Origin: Chara braunii
Taxonomy: Eukaryota > Streptophyta > Charophyceae > Charales > Characeae
Assembly (NCBI GenBank): GCA_003427395.1
Contig: BFEA01000136.1
Coordinates: forward strand, 2,737,231 to 2,757,917
DNA length: 20,687 nucleotides
Direction: 5' to 3'
Shown here: positions 1-9,194 of the stretch, in pieces
Layout: the number at the start of each line of letters is the position of its first letter
Numbering within the stretch: position 1 is the first letter of the stretch
Notes under the pieces: model-generated
What the model saw: the letters and a program-made list of their open reading frames with translations, nothing else
Told to the model about the DNA's origin: nothing
The model's database searches: none
Made by a program: the position numbers and the translations under genes

Positions 1-1310
1 GGATGGTCAAATCCGAAGAACTGAGCCGTCCACATCTGATGCTGACCTACTCCTGTGGATATGATGACGTGTCCTTTTGTCAGCCTTCGCAGCACAGCTA
101 TGGCGTGCTGGGGGGCTATGGCTTCTTCTTCGTCTTCACCATCCCCCGCCCCCTCCGCTCCCCCCTCCTTGTTTTGTGGATACGTCAACNGATACNTCTT
201 CTTCTGATGCTCCAACTCGTTGACCCAGGCCGTGAAGTCCAATCTGGGCATGGAGGAGCNAAGAATCCNGTTCAACNTACTCAGAGCTGGCTTGACATCG
301 GCGAGGACTGCAAGATCAGGGGTCTTTATCTTGCCCAGCTCGGTCGGATCGATGTCCACGTGGACTATCGTGGCCTTGGCGGCAAACAAGTCTGCTTTAC
401 CGGTCACCCGATCAGCGAATCTCGCGCCAAAAGTCAGGAGGAGATCGCTCTCCTGAACCGCGTAGTTAGCCCAGACGGTGTCGTGCATCCCGATCATCTA
501 CAGAGAGAGGGGACTTGTGGCGGGAAACACGCCGTGACCCATCAACGTGTGCGCAACGGGGACCCCCGTCCTTGTGACGAACTCCCTGAGTTCCTCCGAT
601 GCATTCACACACCCTCGTCCCACGTAAAGTACCGGCCTCTTTGAGCTCTGCAGCAGCCGTACGATCTGATCTAGTTGATCTGTGGATGGGACACGTGGCA
701 GTCGCTCCACGTAGTTCTGCAAGCGCATCCGCGGCGACCAATCAGGTACGCTCAGCGCTTGTTGAATGTCCTTGGGAATGTCGACAAGCACGGGTCCTGG
801 CCTTCCCGAGGCNGCCAAGAAGAACGCCTCCCTAATTACTCTTGGAATCTCGTCNACGCTCATCACNAGGTAATTACNCTTGGTGATCGGTCTCGTTACC
901 TCGACGATCGGGGTCTCCTGGAACGCGTTGGTCCCGATCTTGTCACGNGGGACTTGNCCAGTGATCGCAACGAGNGGGACGCTGTCCATCATGGCATCGT
1001 GCACTCCGGTGATGAGATTCGTCGCACCTGGCCNAGATGTCNCTATGCACACACCAACCCGACCTGAGGCTTTCGCATAGCCCTNNGCNGCNAACACCTC
1101 CCCTTGCTCGTGACGGCACAGANCGTTCTTGATTGACTTGGATCGGATCAGCGCTTGATGAATCTCGATCGAAGAGCCGCCCGGATACGCGAACACATGG
1201 CGCACCCCCTCCCTCTCCAAGGCCTCAATCAGAATATCGCAACCCTTCCGTGGGTCGTTATCCGCATAACGAGATTGGAAATCCGACGGCGTGGGAGCTG
1301 CTAGGCTCAT
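1..1310 (-). CDS. Acetolactate synthase (AHAS) catalytic subunit, N-terminal part, partial, with in-frame TAG
   Basis: ALS joins two pyruvates, or pyruvate and 2-oxobutyrate, with ThDP, FAD and Mg2+ as the first step of valine, leucine and isoleucine synthesis, in the plastid in plants. Seen: the minus frame carries the family's landmarks in order, [18 protein letters not shown], the YPGG segment, RHEQGE with the ThDP-activating Glu at 1107-1109, [36 protein letters not shown] and [14 protein letters not shown] at 498-500 falls where plants have Gln, Arg or His; the same frame then stays open to the window edge with [26 protein letters not shown] and [10 protein letters not shown]. Most of the C-terminal ThDP domain lies outside. 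Codons 948-950 and 975-977 contain N but read CCN, so both prolines are certain, including the one equivalent to Arabidopsis Pro197. Ser replaces Ala at the Ala122-equivalent site. The start is uncertain: Met at 1310 is the first before homology; the frame stays open to 1565. The TAG could be a real lesion or a base-call error. Confidence 0.88.
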
Positions 1311-1509
1311 CTCGCTGCTCAACCCGTTACACAATTTGCCCTCAGCAGTTTTCACACAAGAAGAGGAGGAGGAGGAGGAGGAGGAGGAGGAGGAGGAGGA
1401 GGAGGAAAAGAGAGAGGAGGAAAAGAGAGAGGAGGTTGCCTTAGGCGCTGCTAGGCTCATCTCGCTGCCCAACCCGTTAGTCAATTTGCCCTCAGCAGTT
1501 TTCACACAT
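1297..1509. repeat. 63-bp direct duplication flanking an (AGG)n microsatellite
   Basis: Segments 1297-1359 and 1447-1509 are nearly identical and lie exactly 150 bp apart. On the minus strand both read [21 protein letters not shown]. Between them are an (AGG)n run at about 1359-1406 and two copies of an AAAAGAGAGAGG unit. On the ALS strand the run encodes polyserine, which could resemble a Ser-rich plastid transit peptide, but it could equally be a pyrimidine tract in non-coding DNA. Because 150 is a multiple of three, the duplication keeps the frame. Confidence 0.85.
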
Positions 1510-1518
1510 GATTGGTCT

Positions 1519-4500
1519 GGGGTAAAAAAAGAGCATTGCTGGTAACAGAGTGGGATGAACTCCAACAGAAGAATTTTGAACGATGGGCTGAGCGCCTACG
1601 GATCAAAGGGATATCTGTTTATGATAGGATGACGAAAGAATCCTTTCAAAGACTTCTTCCATCTCGCTCTTCCCCTCCTATGAGTGAACTCATGCGTCGA
1701 TGCTCCGAAAGCCAAAGAATTGTCTGATCTGTGCAACTATGCTTCTCTTTACTACAAGGATATCCTTTCTTCACGGAAGCAAGGAGCTGATGTCTCTTTA
1801 GACCTATGTAAGGAAAACAAGCATTGGGACGCCACTACCGTCCGACTAACCGTAACAGGGAGATTAGATCTAGACCGACCTATCATAGTAACTGAAGCAC
1901 GAGTAGCACTGGACTCTATGGCAAAAGGAAAAGCGCTGGGTAGCGATGGTCTACCAACAGAACTCTTTCTGTGTATTTGGGATCAAGTGGGAAACGACTT
2001 GGTGGAGATTTATAACCAGATCTTAACAGGAGGATCCCTGTCAGCTAATATGAGGAGGGGTATAATCTCAGTTATGTTCAAAAAAGGGCAGCGTGCTGAA
2101 ATAAGGAACTGGAGACCTATTTCGGTTCTGAACGTGTCATATAAGTTACTAGCAAAGATCTTAGCACGTAGGCTGGGGAAATATCTCCCGGATCTCGTGG
2201 TCCCGGATCAAGCGGCTTTTATTAGAGGACGGTCCATATTTGATAATATAGTAACAACGATTGAAACTCTTGAGATCGTCCAGAATGTGAATTGTAACAT
2301 GGTCATCCTCCTCCTTGACTTAGAAAAGGCGTACGACCAGGTGAACTGGTCGTATGTCCTTTCTACGCTCAAGTGGTTGGAGTTCGGAGATAACTTCATT
2401 CTGTGGGTCAAAGCGCTATACACTTTCTCTACTGCATCAGTCATTATCAACGGCGCTCTCTCGCAGGAATTCACATTGACCCGATCACTGAGACAGGCGT
2501 GCCCTTTGGCCCCCCTGTTATTTGCAGTTCCGTTTGAAGTCGTGTTGAACAATATCCGGGCTAACCCCCAGATTAAGGGAATGTCATGCGGGGCCTCTGA
2601 GTACAAAGTGAAAGCACTGGCCGATGATTTATTTGCCGTCTCAGAAAATACAGCGGTTTCTTTGAAAGCGTTGAAGGAGTGCTTAGATGAATTCTCTGAA
2701 CTGTTGGAAGCTGCCATCAACTGGCACAAGTCGGTTTTTTTTCTACCAGAGGCGTTTGGGCTAGCTGTTCAGTGGGGAATGAAAAGAATAGCAAAAGATG
2801 ACTCTGAACGCTTTTTGGGGGTCCAGATTTTCCTGTTGGACTGCTCTGAGAATCAGGATAGTATTTTGATGCAGAAGGTTCTCCATCGGTTAGTTACTTG
2901 GGGCAAGGCGCCTCATTTATCTCTCTTTGGTAGAGCCATGGTGCTCAATGGGGCTCTTTTTGCGTTGCTATGGTTTGTTGGAACAGTCCGTGGGTTTGGT
3001 TCCCATCTATACTCTATTATTAAAAGACGGGCGGCAAAATTCTTATGGAAACCATATGCAGAGGACGATGTCAATTTCCTGTCAAAGGTTGCATGGGAAA
3101 TGTTGTGTCTTCCAAGACAGGAAGGGGGCTTGGGACTGGTAGACCCCAAAAGACATAATGACGCCTTGTTGATCAAGTGGGTAGTTAGAGCCTGCACGGA
3201 GACTCCCGTGCCGCACTGGGTTCTGCTAGCCGAACAGATCCTAGCAAATGAATGGAATATGTCCCGTGAACAGGATGTGTGGGCATGTTTGTTTATTCCG
3301 TCATATCAGAGAAGGCTGATAAAGTCCACTTTCTGGGCTGCAATTATTCGTGCATGGAAACAACTCTGCCCGAATGTCAGAGTTGAACCAACAACTAAAG
3401 CAGAAGTGCTTAGTGAAATTCTGTTTGAGAATCCAAGAATATGCTCGGATAACGGGACCTGGTTTAAAGCGGACACTTCACCTGCAAGCTTTGGTAGAAC
3501 ATAGATTGAAAAGGGGGTAGTACGTGTCCAAGACATCTGGGATGAATACACAGGAACCTGGTGTTCAGTGGAATTTCTGAAACAGAAGCTGTACAGGCTG
3601 CAAAAGGTAGAGGAGAAATTGGCTCTTATAATCAAGGCTATCCCTGAGACCTGGAAGCACTTGATTGGCCCTGAGGGTATTGACCCACCGGGCACGTGGT
3701 TCTCACTGAAGCAACAGCCTGAGGACAAAGTATGGAAACTGTGCAACATTATGCCGGATGGAAAGCGAACTTTTCAGGGTTGGTCCGTCGAGGAACAGGG
3801 TCTCCTGGTGGAAACAGTAGAAGACTCCCAGCCTCCAACCGTGGAACATAAACCTCAAGCAGAAAAAGATGATATTTGATAGTGGCAAGCCAGTAATCAG
3901 ACTGAAAGTAGACCCCAAGATGTGGGAATGGCGAGCTAAACGTAAAAATGGGGAAAACCTGAGTCTGATGGGGTACCACCAGAAGACGGGTTATGAATTG
4001 AAAATGCCACTCAAGATTCCACAGGTAGTAGCTCGCTCAAGATGGATACAACTGCCAGATGAAGACCCTGTTCGGATTGATGAAGCACTGTCAAAATGTT
4101 GGGACCAGCTGAGACTCATTCCCTGCCAAAGACAGGCCGCTACACTATGGTTGCTATCTCTTGTCTCAACGCCGTCGGCGGTGTGGCTGGTAGAACATGG
4201 GGTTCAAGTGGAGATGACTTGTCTCAGGTGTAGCTGGGCTTTTGAATCAACTGTGCATCTCTGGTGGGATTGCCCTGCCTCAGCACGGATTTGGCAATGG
4301 ATAGCGAGAATATGGGATCAGCTTACGAATGCAGTGTTTCCTTGGGATAAGAGATGGGTGTTGCTGGGAGGGATCCCAGACAATGTAAGCCTGCACAAAG
4401 GATGGGGGTACGTTGCACAGGTAATAAGAGCTATTGCGATAGCAGTGATATGGCAAGAAAGAAATACAAGAGTGTTTGAAGGAGTGGAGGGAAAGAACAA

Positions 4501-4660
4501 GCAAGCAAGGTCACTTATTGCCAGGCAGTTACGGTTATCCATCCTGGCGGACCGGAGAAGGAAAGTTCTGAAAAGTGGGAAAAGGGACAGGGGAAGAATC
4601 TGGTTCAGAGAAACTTGCTGTGTGGATAATAAGTTAGCTACTATTTCTGCGCAGGATTAA
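1519..4660 (+). pseudogene. LINE ORF2 remnant: reverse transcriptase plus zf-RVT-like region, broken
   Basis: Reverse transcriptase of a non-LTR retrotransposon, recognised by AKGKALGSDGLPTEL, the NWRPISVLNVSYKLLAKI block, the PDQAAFIRGRSIFDNI block, motif A LLLDLEKAYDQVNW, motif B SLRQACPLAPLLF and motif C ADD at 2620-2628. A C-terminal CLRC...HLWWDCP knuckle at about 4219-4280 fits the zf-RVT region of plant L1 elements. Three lesions break it: a frame change near 1690-1710 (frame 3 to frame 1), an in-frame TAG at 3502-3504 after which homology resumes at once, and a frame change near an A-run at about 3865-3872 (frame 1 to frame 2). The final stop is TAA at 4658-4660. In motif B the usual RQGCPL glycine is Ala (GCG, 2497-2499), and Leu precedes ADD instead of the usual aromatic residue. 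It is dead as it stands. Confidence 0.9.
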
Positions 4661-5218
4661 GTGGTGTTGGACCATCGGTTGTTTAAAGATGGTTAGGCTT
4701 CCATTTCTTACCTGGGCGCTCGGTAGTGTTATCGCAGGAGATAGGCAGAAATGGGGTACCTTGGAGGGAGCAGCCGGATAGGCAGTCTGGAATCCTGGGG
4801 ATTCCCCCACCGCATTAGGTGGATGACTAGAGTAAGTTAGATAATTGCGAGGAGATGGAGAATAGGACTGGGTGTTAAGTGATAGACTGTGGGCTGGGCT
4901 GGCTTTCCTTTCTTTTTCGGTTCGTTGTTGGTTTTGAAATCTTAGTTGCTAGTTTCCTTTTTTCTTTTTCCTCTTTTTTCTTTCTTCCATTTTTTCTTTT
5001 GAATTGTGAGGTTTTTATGGCCTGAGGCGGTATTTTTGTTTTTGATAGGGATTGGATAAGTCAGAACAGCGGTCGAGATTTGGCCATTTCTGTCTCTAGG
5101 CGAATTCCAGTACCCTCAGCCAAGCCTGGGTAATGGCCCCAGTGACACTTCTCCGGGTTGTTTGTGGAGGATTCCCGGCCTCTTTGTTGATGTGTAATGC
5201 AAACGAGCAGAGTCTTTT

Positions 5219-5266
<48 letters not shown>
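4661..5266 (+). other. 3' UTR and poly-A tail of LINE copy 1
   Basis: This is non-coding sequence between the LINE stop codon and the end of the A run. It contains a pyrimidine-rich tract (about 4905-5000) rich in TTTTTC and TTTCTT blocks, and ends TTTTTTTGT followed by 43 A. No AATAAA signal stands just before the tail. No gene is visible. Confidence 0.75.
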
Positions 5267-5268
<2 letters not shown>

Positions 5269-5717
5269 ACCCCATTGAGTTGCGGGCCTTTTCCCCTTTT
5301 TGGTAATAAGAATGAGCTGTCTTTTTTCGAAAAAAAAAAAGAAGGGAATATCTTTGAAATGTCCCTCCCACTTCCGTTAATTTGCAGACTGCCCCTCCGA
5401 AGGCAGACTTACCCTGTCGTGCCCCTGGGGTCTCTGAAGTTTCCTGTGGCCGTTGGTGGCACTCACAGCCGTTCCCCTGGCCCTGGGAGGGGAGCTAGGG
5501 GGCATACTGAAAATTTGGAACAGGTACGGGTAGGGGCAAATTGAGCATATTCCAGTCCCAAAGACGCCAGGGGTCTTTCAGAAACTTCAATTGTTGTCAG
5601 TGGGGTGCGACAGGGTAAGAAGGCCGTCAGAGTGGCATACCGCAAATAAATGAAAGTCGGAGTGACATTTCAAACCCCCCCCGGTGCCCACCCCCCCCCC
5701 TCCAACCAATAAAAGGT
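5267..5717. other. Intergenic sequence with homopolymer runs, no gene seen
   Basis: The stretch holds an A run at about 5330-5340 and two C runs near 5677-5684 and 5690-5700. Open frames here are shadows of homopolymers. A GCAAATAAATGAAAG motif at about 5641-5655 resembles the GCAATAAATGAAAG at about 6473, but I cannot extend the similarity convincingly. Confidence 0.5.
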
Positions 5718-5993
5718 GGGAAAAGTCATAAAACCTCCATGCGACAAAACCTTCGTGTCCATTTCCCCCCCAAAACGGGGAAAAAAGTGCCGCAGGTCCC
5801 GAAATCACTTTTGGGGTCGTTTTTGCACATTGGCTGGGCGGTTACACCGCCGCTGTGTAAAATTGGCAGGGAAGTGTTTTGCGGGGTGCAAAAATGATGC
5901 CGAAAGTGATTTTGTGGCCTGCAGCACCTTTTCCCCTGTTTGGGTGGAAATGGATACAAAGGTTTCGTCGCGGGGAGGTTGTACCACTTTTCC
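5718..5993. repeat. Foldback (long inverted-repeat) element, possible MITE
   Basis: The left arm (5718-5828) and the reverse complement of the right arm (5886-5993) match along roughly 110 bp, by eye nearly 80% identical. Both begin GGGAAAAGT, share AACCTCC, GCGAC and TCCATTTCC, and end TTTTTGCAC. The 57-bp centre contains a smaller hairpin, GGCGGT-TAC-ACCGCC. The similarity shows in translation too, since both strands give a peptide starting MGKV with PPCDKTFVSIS or PPRDETFVSIS. I take that as a by-product of the repeat, not a protein. No transposase is nearby and no target-site duplication was found. It could be a MITE, another foldback transposon or a chance inverted duplication. Confidence 0.75.
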
Positions 5994-6014
5994 CAAAAAA
6001 GGTCCTATTTACCA

Positions 6015-6076
6015 GCTGGCATTGCTCAGTTGGTCGCCCCCGAACTGTTAACATACAGACCCGAGTTCCAACTCCA
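6015..6076 (+). pseudogene. tRNA-Asn(GTT)-derived relic
   Basis: From what I know of plant tRNA-Asn(GTT), bases 6015-6034 match 18 of the first 20 positions, including the D-arm box GCTCAGTTGGT. The anticodon-loop core CTGTTAAC (anticodon GTT) follows at about 6045-6052, then a degraded T-arm GAGTTCCAACTC. The variable and anticodon-stem regions are shortened and the acceptor stem cannot close, so it cannot make a normal tRNA. It ends a few bases before a U6-like sequence in the same orientation. Confidence 0.55.
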
Positions 6077-6082
6077 TAGGAT

Positions 6083-6188
6083 GTCCTTCAGGACATCCGT
6101 TAAAATTGGAACGATACACAGAAGGGTAAATTAGCAAATGGCCCCTGCGCGTACAAGGATGACACACATAAATCGAGACATGGAACCC
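6083..6188 (+). pseudogene. U6 snRNA-derived relic, nearly full length
   Basis: U6 is the catalytic-core snRNA of the spliceosome. The segment follows U6 from its 5' hairpin (GTCCTTCAGGAC) through ACATCCGTTAAAATTGGAAC, then GGCCCCTGCGC, AAGGATGACAC and the 3' AAATCGAGACATGG. Changes argue against function. The ACAGAGA box reads ACACAGA, small insertions sit around TTAGCA and after CTGCGC, and no T-run terminator follows. I also see no TATA box or plant upstream sequence element before it; the tRNA-Asn relic lies there instead. It is best called a pseudogene. Confidence 0.82.
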
Positions 6189-6469
6189 CACAGGAAACGG
6201 ATGAGTAAAATACCCTATCCCTTTAGGGCTGGTCAGTTCAATGATTATATCTCAAAGCCCTTGCCCTTTTTCCCTTTTAAATGCCCTATCTGAAGTCAAA
6301 AGCACCAGGCTATGACAACTGTGTGCACAAAAAACAGCATGCCCCTTTTTGGTTTAGCATATAGCTAAAAAAGGCACCCTGGACCCAGTAGTTTCCAGCT
6401 AATGGCCCCAGTAGTTTTCCGGATGAATGGCGACTCGGAGGTATTCTCCGGCCTCAAACCCCTTTTTTT
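6189..6469. other. Spacer between two oppositely oriented U6 relics
   Basis: The stretch holds no gene. It contains short mononucleotide runs and a repeated phrase built on CCCAGTAGTTT (about 6387-6420). A T run at 6463-6469 would be an A tail on the minus strand, just past the 3' end of the minus-strand U6 relic. Confidence 0.5.
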
Positions 6470-6568
6470 CATGCAATAAATGAAAGCGTGTCATCCTTTC
6501 TCAGGGGTCATGCTAAACATCTCTGTTTCACATGTATCTTTCTAATTTTAACGGATGTGCCCAAGGGC
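6470..6568 (-). pseudogene. U6 snRNA-derived relic on the minus strand
   Basis: Read on the minus strand from 6568, the sequence gives a 5' hairpin GCCCTTGGGC, then ACATCCGTTAAAATT, a GATACA block, CAGAGATG, TTAGCATGACCCCTG and AAGGATGACACGC, in the order of U6. About seven inserted bases split the region before the ACAGAGA box, and the 3' end has diverged. Seven A residues follow near 6463-6469 on that strand, which could be the remnant of a retroposed A tail. It is opposite in orientation to the copy at 6083-6188. Confidence 0.75.
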
Positions 6569-7055
6569 ATGCAATAAATGACTATGCATCCCCCCTCCCA
6601 ACCCCCGAAAAAAGAAAAAAAAAAGAAAAAAGCAGCATGCCTGGAGCACTATCCACTATAATTAATATAACGCCAACTACGGCCTGAACGAAAACGACTC
6701 TTGAATAGGCACAAAACGACTTTCGAATAGGCAAAAAGCTAAACGCGTACTGGCATATCAGTCAGGTGCCCTGTTTGGAACGGCAATAAAAGCGGCACCG
6801 TAGTTTGTAACAAGCACGGGGGCTGTTGTAAAGGAAAGGGCGGGACGGGGCGTGCAGAGGGCCTGAGTTTTTTTTTTTTTTTTTTTTTTTGCTCCAGTTT
6901 ATTTGTGGGGAGGAGCACTCGCTGGGCCGGGCCCAGCATCCCATTCGAGAACATATTGAGAAACATATGCATAGTAATTTGAGATACCGGAGTCACACCC
7001 CCAACTGCTAGGTTACGAGACAGCACGACCTGCCTCAGAACACTCCCATCTGTTA
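6569..7055. other. Intergenic stretch with poly-purine and poly-T runs
   Basis: An A/G-rich run lies at about 6607-6632 and a T run of about 22 at 6869-6890, which would be a poly-A tail on the minus strand. Sequence to the right of the T run might belong to a minus-strand retroposed fragment, but I recognise no gene in it. Confidence 0.45.
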
Positions 7056-7499
7056 GGGATAATTGGTAGAAAGAGCCCACGCCAAAACCTTTTCGGTTTT
7101 GCCCGCCCAAAGTTCGGCCGTTTGGTACTACCAGCCCAAATGTCTTCAGCCTGGGTGAAAGGGGCCTTCGCTCTGTGGCCACAGCTCCCTTGGCTTGTAT
7201 TTACCGGTTCATGAATTTGGCCCTGTTTTTGCACCAGGTAGGGCCCTTCTTTTTCAAAATACCGTACTGGGCCTCAGGCTCATTCTATCCTTCAGTGGTA
7301 ACACCCTCAGCCTCTTGTACATCAAAATCAATCTGGCACTGTTTATGCGCCAGATGCATGATCCGGTAGGGCCCTTGGAGCATGCGTGGGCCTAAAGTAC
7401 CCCGCATGGAGGACTTTGGGCCGGTAGTACCAAACGACCAAACTTTGGGCGGCCAAAACTGAAAAGGTTTTGGTGTCGGTGCTTTCTACCGATTACCCC
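7056..7499. repeat. Inverted repeat with about 90-bp arms and 261-bp loop
   Basis: The left arm (about 7056-7147) matches the reverse complement of the right arm (about 7409-7499) with a few mismatches. Shared blocks, read in the right-arm direction, include GGTAGTACCAAACG, AACTTTGGGCGG, GAAAAGGTTTTGG and CTTTCTACC. Just outside the arms, CCCATCTGTTAGG occurs in the same plus-strand orientation on both sides (about 7045-7057 and 7498-7510). GGCAGCACGACC-like text also recurs near 7020 and 7650. This suggests a foldback transposon or nested insertions. No coding capacity is evident in the loop. Confidence 0.7.
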
Positions 7500-8407
7500 C
7501 ATCTGTTAGGCTGGAGTGTAGAACAACCCACCCTGACCAGCGTCATCTTGATAACAGCCCCAAGCAGCCAAAGAACCGCCTACCCCCCTTGACGATTCCC
7601 CAGACCTCTTACTGCGCCTCCAGAGCCCTGAGGCTCGCTCGAGTTACAGGGCAGCACGACCAGACCCGCAGCTGAGTTCAAAAATAACAGAAAAGAAAAA
7701 AATTGCTATTTTCCCTTTTTTGTGCATTCCAACCTGCCGTGCCGCTGAGCAGATATCAATGCAGATTAGGCTTCTCTTTTAGAGACCTAGCCAAACCTTC
7801 CCCCCCCCAAGTGAAACTTTCCCATAATGTTTTGGATGATTGCCGAATCCGGGCTTCCAGAAAGCCTCGCAGTGCCAGCACTGTCAAAAAATGAGTACAC
7901 CGTCTCTCCTGGAGTTCTCGTCCATTCATCCCAAACGAAGAACGAGGGCACACAGTTACACTAGGACCTTGTTTAGCAAAATCGAAAGGTTTAGCAAAAT
8001 CGAAAGATTTGCGAACGGCTCCCAGTCTACACAGTGCCCCCTCAACCATAAAAATAGGATTTTGCATCGCAAATTTTGCTGCACAGTGCATACGGAGCTA
8101 CGGAATTTTGGAATTTTAGATAAACTTGGTAGACGATGATCGTTTCCTTTCCTTTTATCTGATTTTTTCCAAGAAAAATGGAGAGAAACTATTTCATGAA
8201 AATAGCAGGACCCAACAAGAAAGGAAGGCGAGTACAGGGTGGCCAGGAAATGCCAAAAAAAAAAAACAATAAAAGAGTTGGTGCCAGTTGTACAATGTTC
8301 TGTAACTACACTGCCACCAAAGTACACAATTGGCAGAACGGTGCAACAGCAGGTCTCAATCCACCACAATGCCCAAAAAAAAAAATAAAAAAAAAATAAA
8401 AAAAAAT
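7500..8407. other. Intergenic stretch, with one 18-bp tandem duplication
   Basis: No gene is recognised. An 18-bp unit, GTTTAGCAAAATCGAAAG, occurs twice in tandem at 7971-7988 and 7989-8006. A-rich runs lie at about 8255-8270 and 8376-8406; the latter directly precedes the SINE-like repeat. Confidence 0.55.
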
Positions 8408-9106
8408 CCAGAGGCCTAGCTCAGTTGGTTATGCACGCAAGTGGCATTCAGGAGGTTGTGGGTTCGAGCACTTCGTGCCAACCAGCGGTGATAATCCGCT
8501 TCATACCTCTGATCGGTAATAGCAGGGTCCTTGGCCAACACGGGTGTCAGTGTGAGTGTGAGTGTGAGTGGGTTGTGTGTGGTGTGTGGTGTGTGGTGTG
8601 TGGTGTGTGGGAGAGTGTTGGCCTTAGACACTGCTGTTATTTGGTTGGGGGTGGGGGACGATGAAAAGGGAGGCGCAGCTACTGGCAAAATGTCCGGTCT
8701 TTGCGTTAGCCGGACCCCCACCAGTGGCCCCACCCCATCCTTGACCACCATGGTTGGGGCGGGGGGCAACATGCATCCCCTCTGATGGCTGGAGGGAGAC
8801 AACAAAGCTATGTTTCCAGCGGTCCCCTGCCTAAGCCGTAGGAGTAGTGGTAGGTAGGTAGTGAAGGTGAATTAGAAAGAATTTGAAAGATGATGAAAGA
8901 TTTGAGAGAAGCTGGTCACACTTAGGTAGGATAGTAGGGACAGGGGCTGCGCTGGGAGTATTAACATCATTGGGGATGGGTAGGGTAGGTGGCCTATCCT
9001 GTCAGGACAACCATTGGCTGCCGCTACCCGCAATCACCACGGGTCTGGTCCTTGGCCTCTACAACACCCTGGGCTTAAAAGAAAAAAGAAAAAAAAGAAA
9101 AAAAAG
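8408..9106 (+). mobile_element. tRNA-headed SINE-like repeat (copy A)
   Basis: The first 70 bases look tRNA-derived: an A-box-like TAGCTCAGTTGG at 8417-8428 and a B-box-like GGGTTCGAGCAC at about 8460-8471, spaced as in a tRNA. The body holds GTGAGT and GTGTG repeats, then about 300 bp of unique sequence, and the end is A-rich (9076-9106). Part of the body recurs at 10407-10771. SINEs are short, non-coding pol III retroposons that borrow LINE machinery. At about 700 bp this is long, so it may be a composite. Open frames through it are artefacts of GT repeats. Confidence 0.6.
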
Positions 9107-9112
9107 AGATAG

Positions 9113-9192
<80 letters not shown>
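9107..9192. repeat. (GATA)n followed by (GA)n microsatellite
   Basis: GATA units run from about 9107 to 9130, followed by an uninterrupted GA run to 9192. The tract stops abruptly at the adapter-like palindrome. Confidence 0.95.

Positions 9193-9194
<2 letters not shown>

Larger units (their letters stand above)
1519..5266 (+). mobile_element. 5'-truncated L1-type LINE retrotransposon (copy 1)
   Basis: The element has the tail-first structure of a LINE made by target-primed reverse transcription. It holds part of ORF2 (linker, reverse transcriptase and C-terminal zinc-knuckle region), a 3' UTR of about 560 bp (4661-5223) and a pure 43-base A tail (5224-5266). ORF1 and the endonuclease are missing, so it is 5'-truncated. 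Homology to the second LINE in this window starts around 1519-1525, directly next to the repeat-rich 5' end of the ALS frame. I see no convincing target-site duplication between the sequence before 1519 and the sequence after 5266. The long pure A tail suggests a fairly recent insertion or later slippage growth, although the ORF carries three lesions. Confidence 0.87.

Noticed and set aside
1291-1545. Plus-strand Glu-rich frame through the (AGG)n tract
   Set aside because: It is the shadow of the microsatellite opposite the ALS-strand frame and has no other protein-like content.
1500-5290. Target-site duplication of LINE copy 1
   Set aside because: I compared the bases before about 1519 with those after 5266 and found no shared direct repeat.
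5096-5544. Frames with long Lys or Phe runs on either strand
   Set aside because: They are produced by the LINE poly-A tail at 5224-5266 and have no homology.
5716-6051. A protein conserved on both strands (MGKV...PP...TFVSIS)
   Set aside because: The two similar peptides come from the two arms of one inverted repeat, not from selection on a protein.
8408-8480. A functional tRNA gene
   Set aside because: The A and B boxes are recognisable, but the stems do not pair properly and there is no acceptor partner; a SINE head fits better.
8425-8805. Frames on both strands of the SINE-like repeat
   Set aside because: They run through GTGTG repeats, recur in copy B with different ends, and show no conserved domain.
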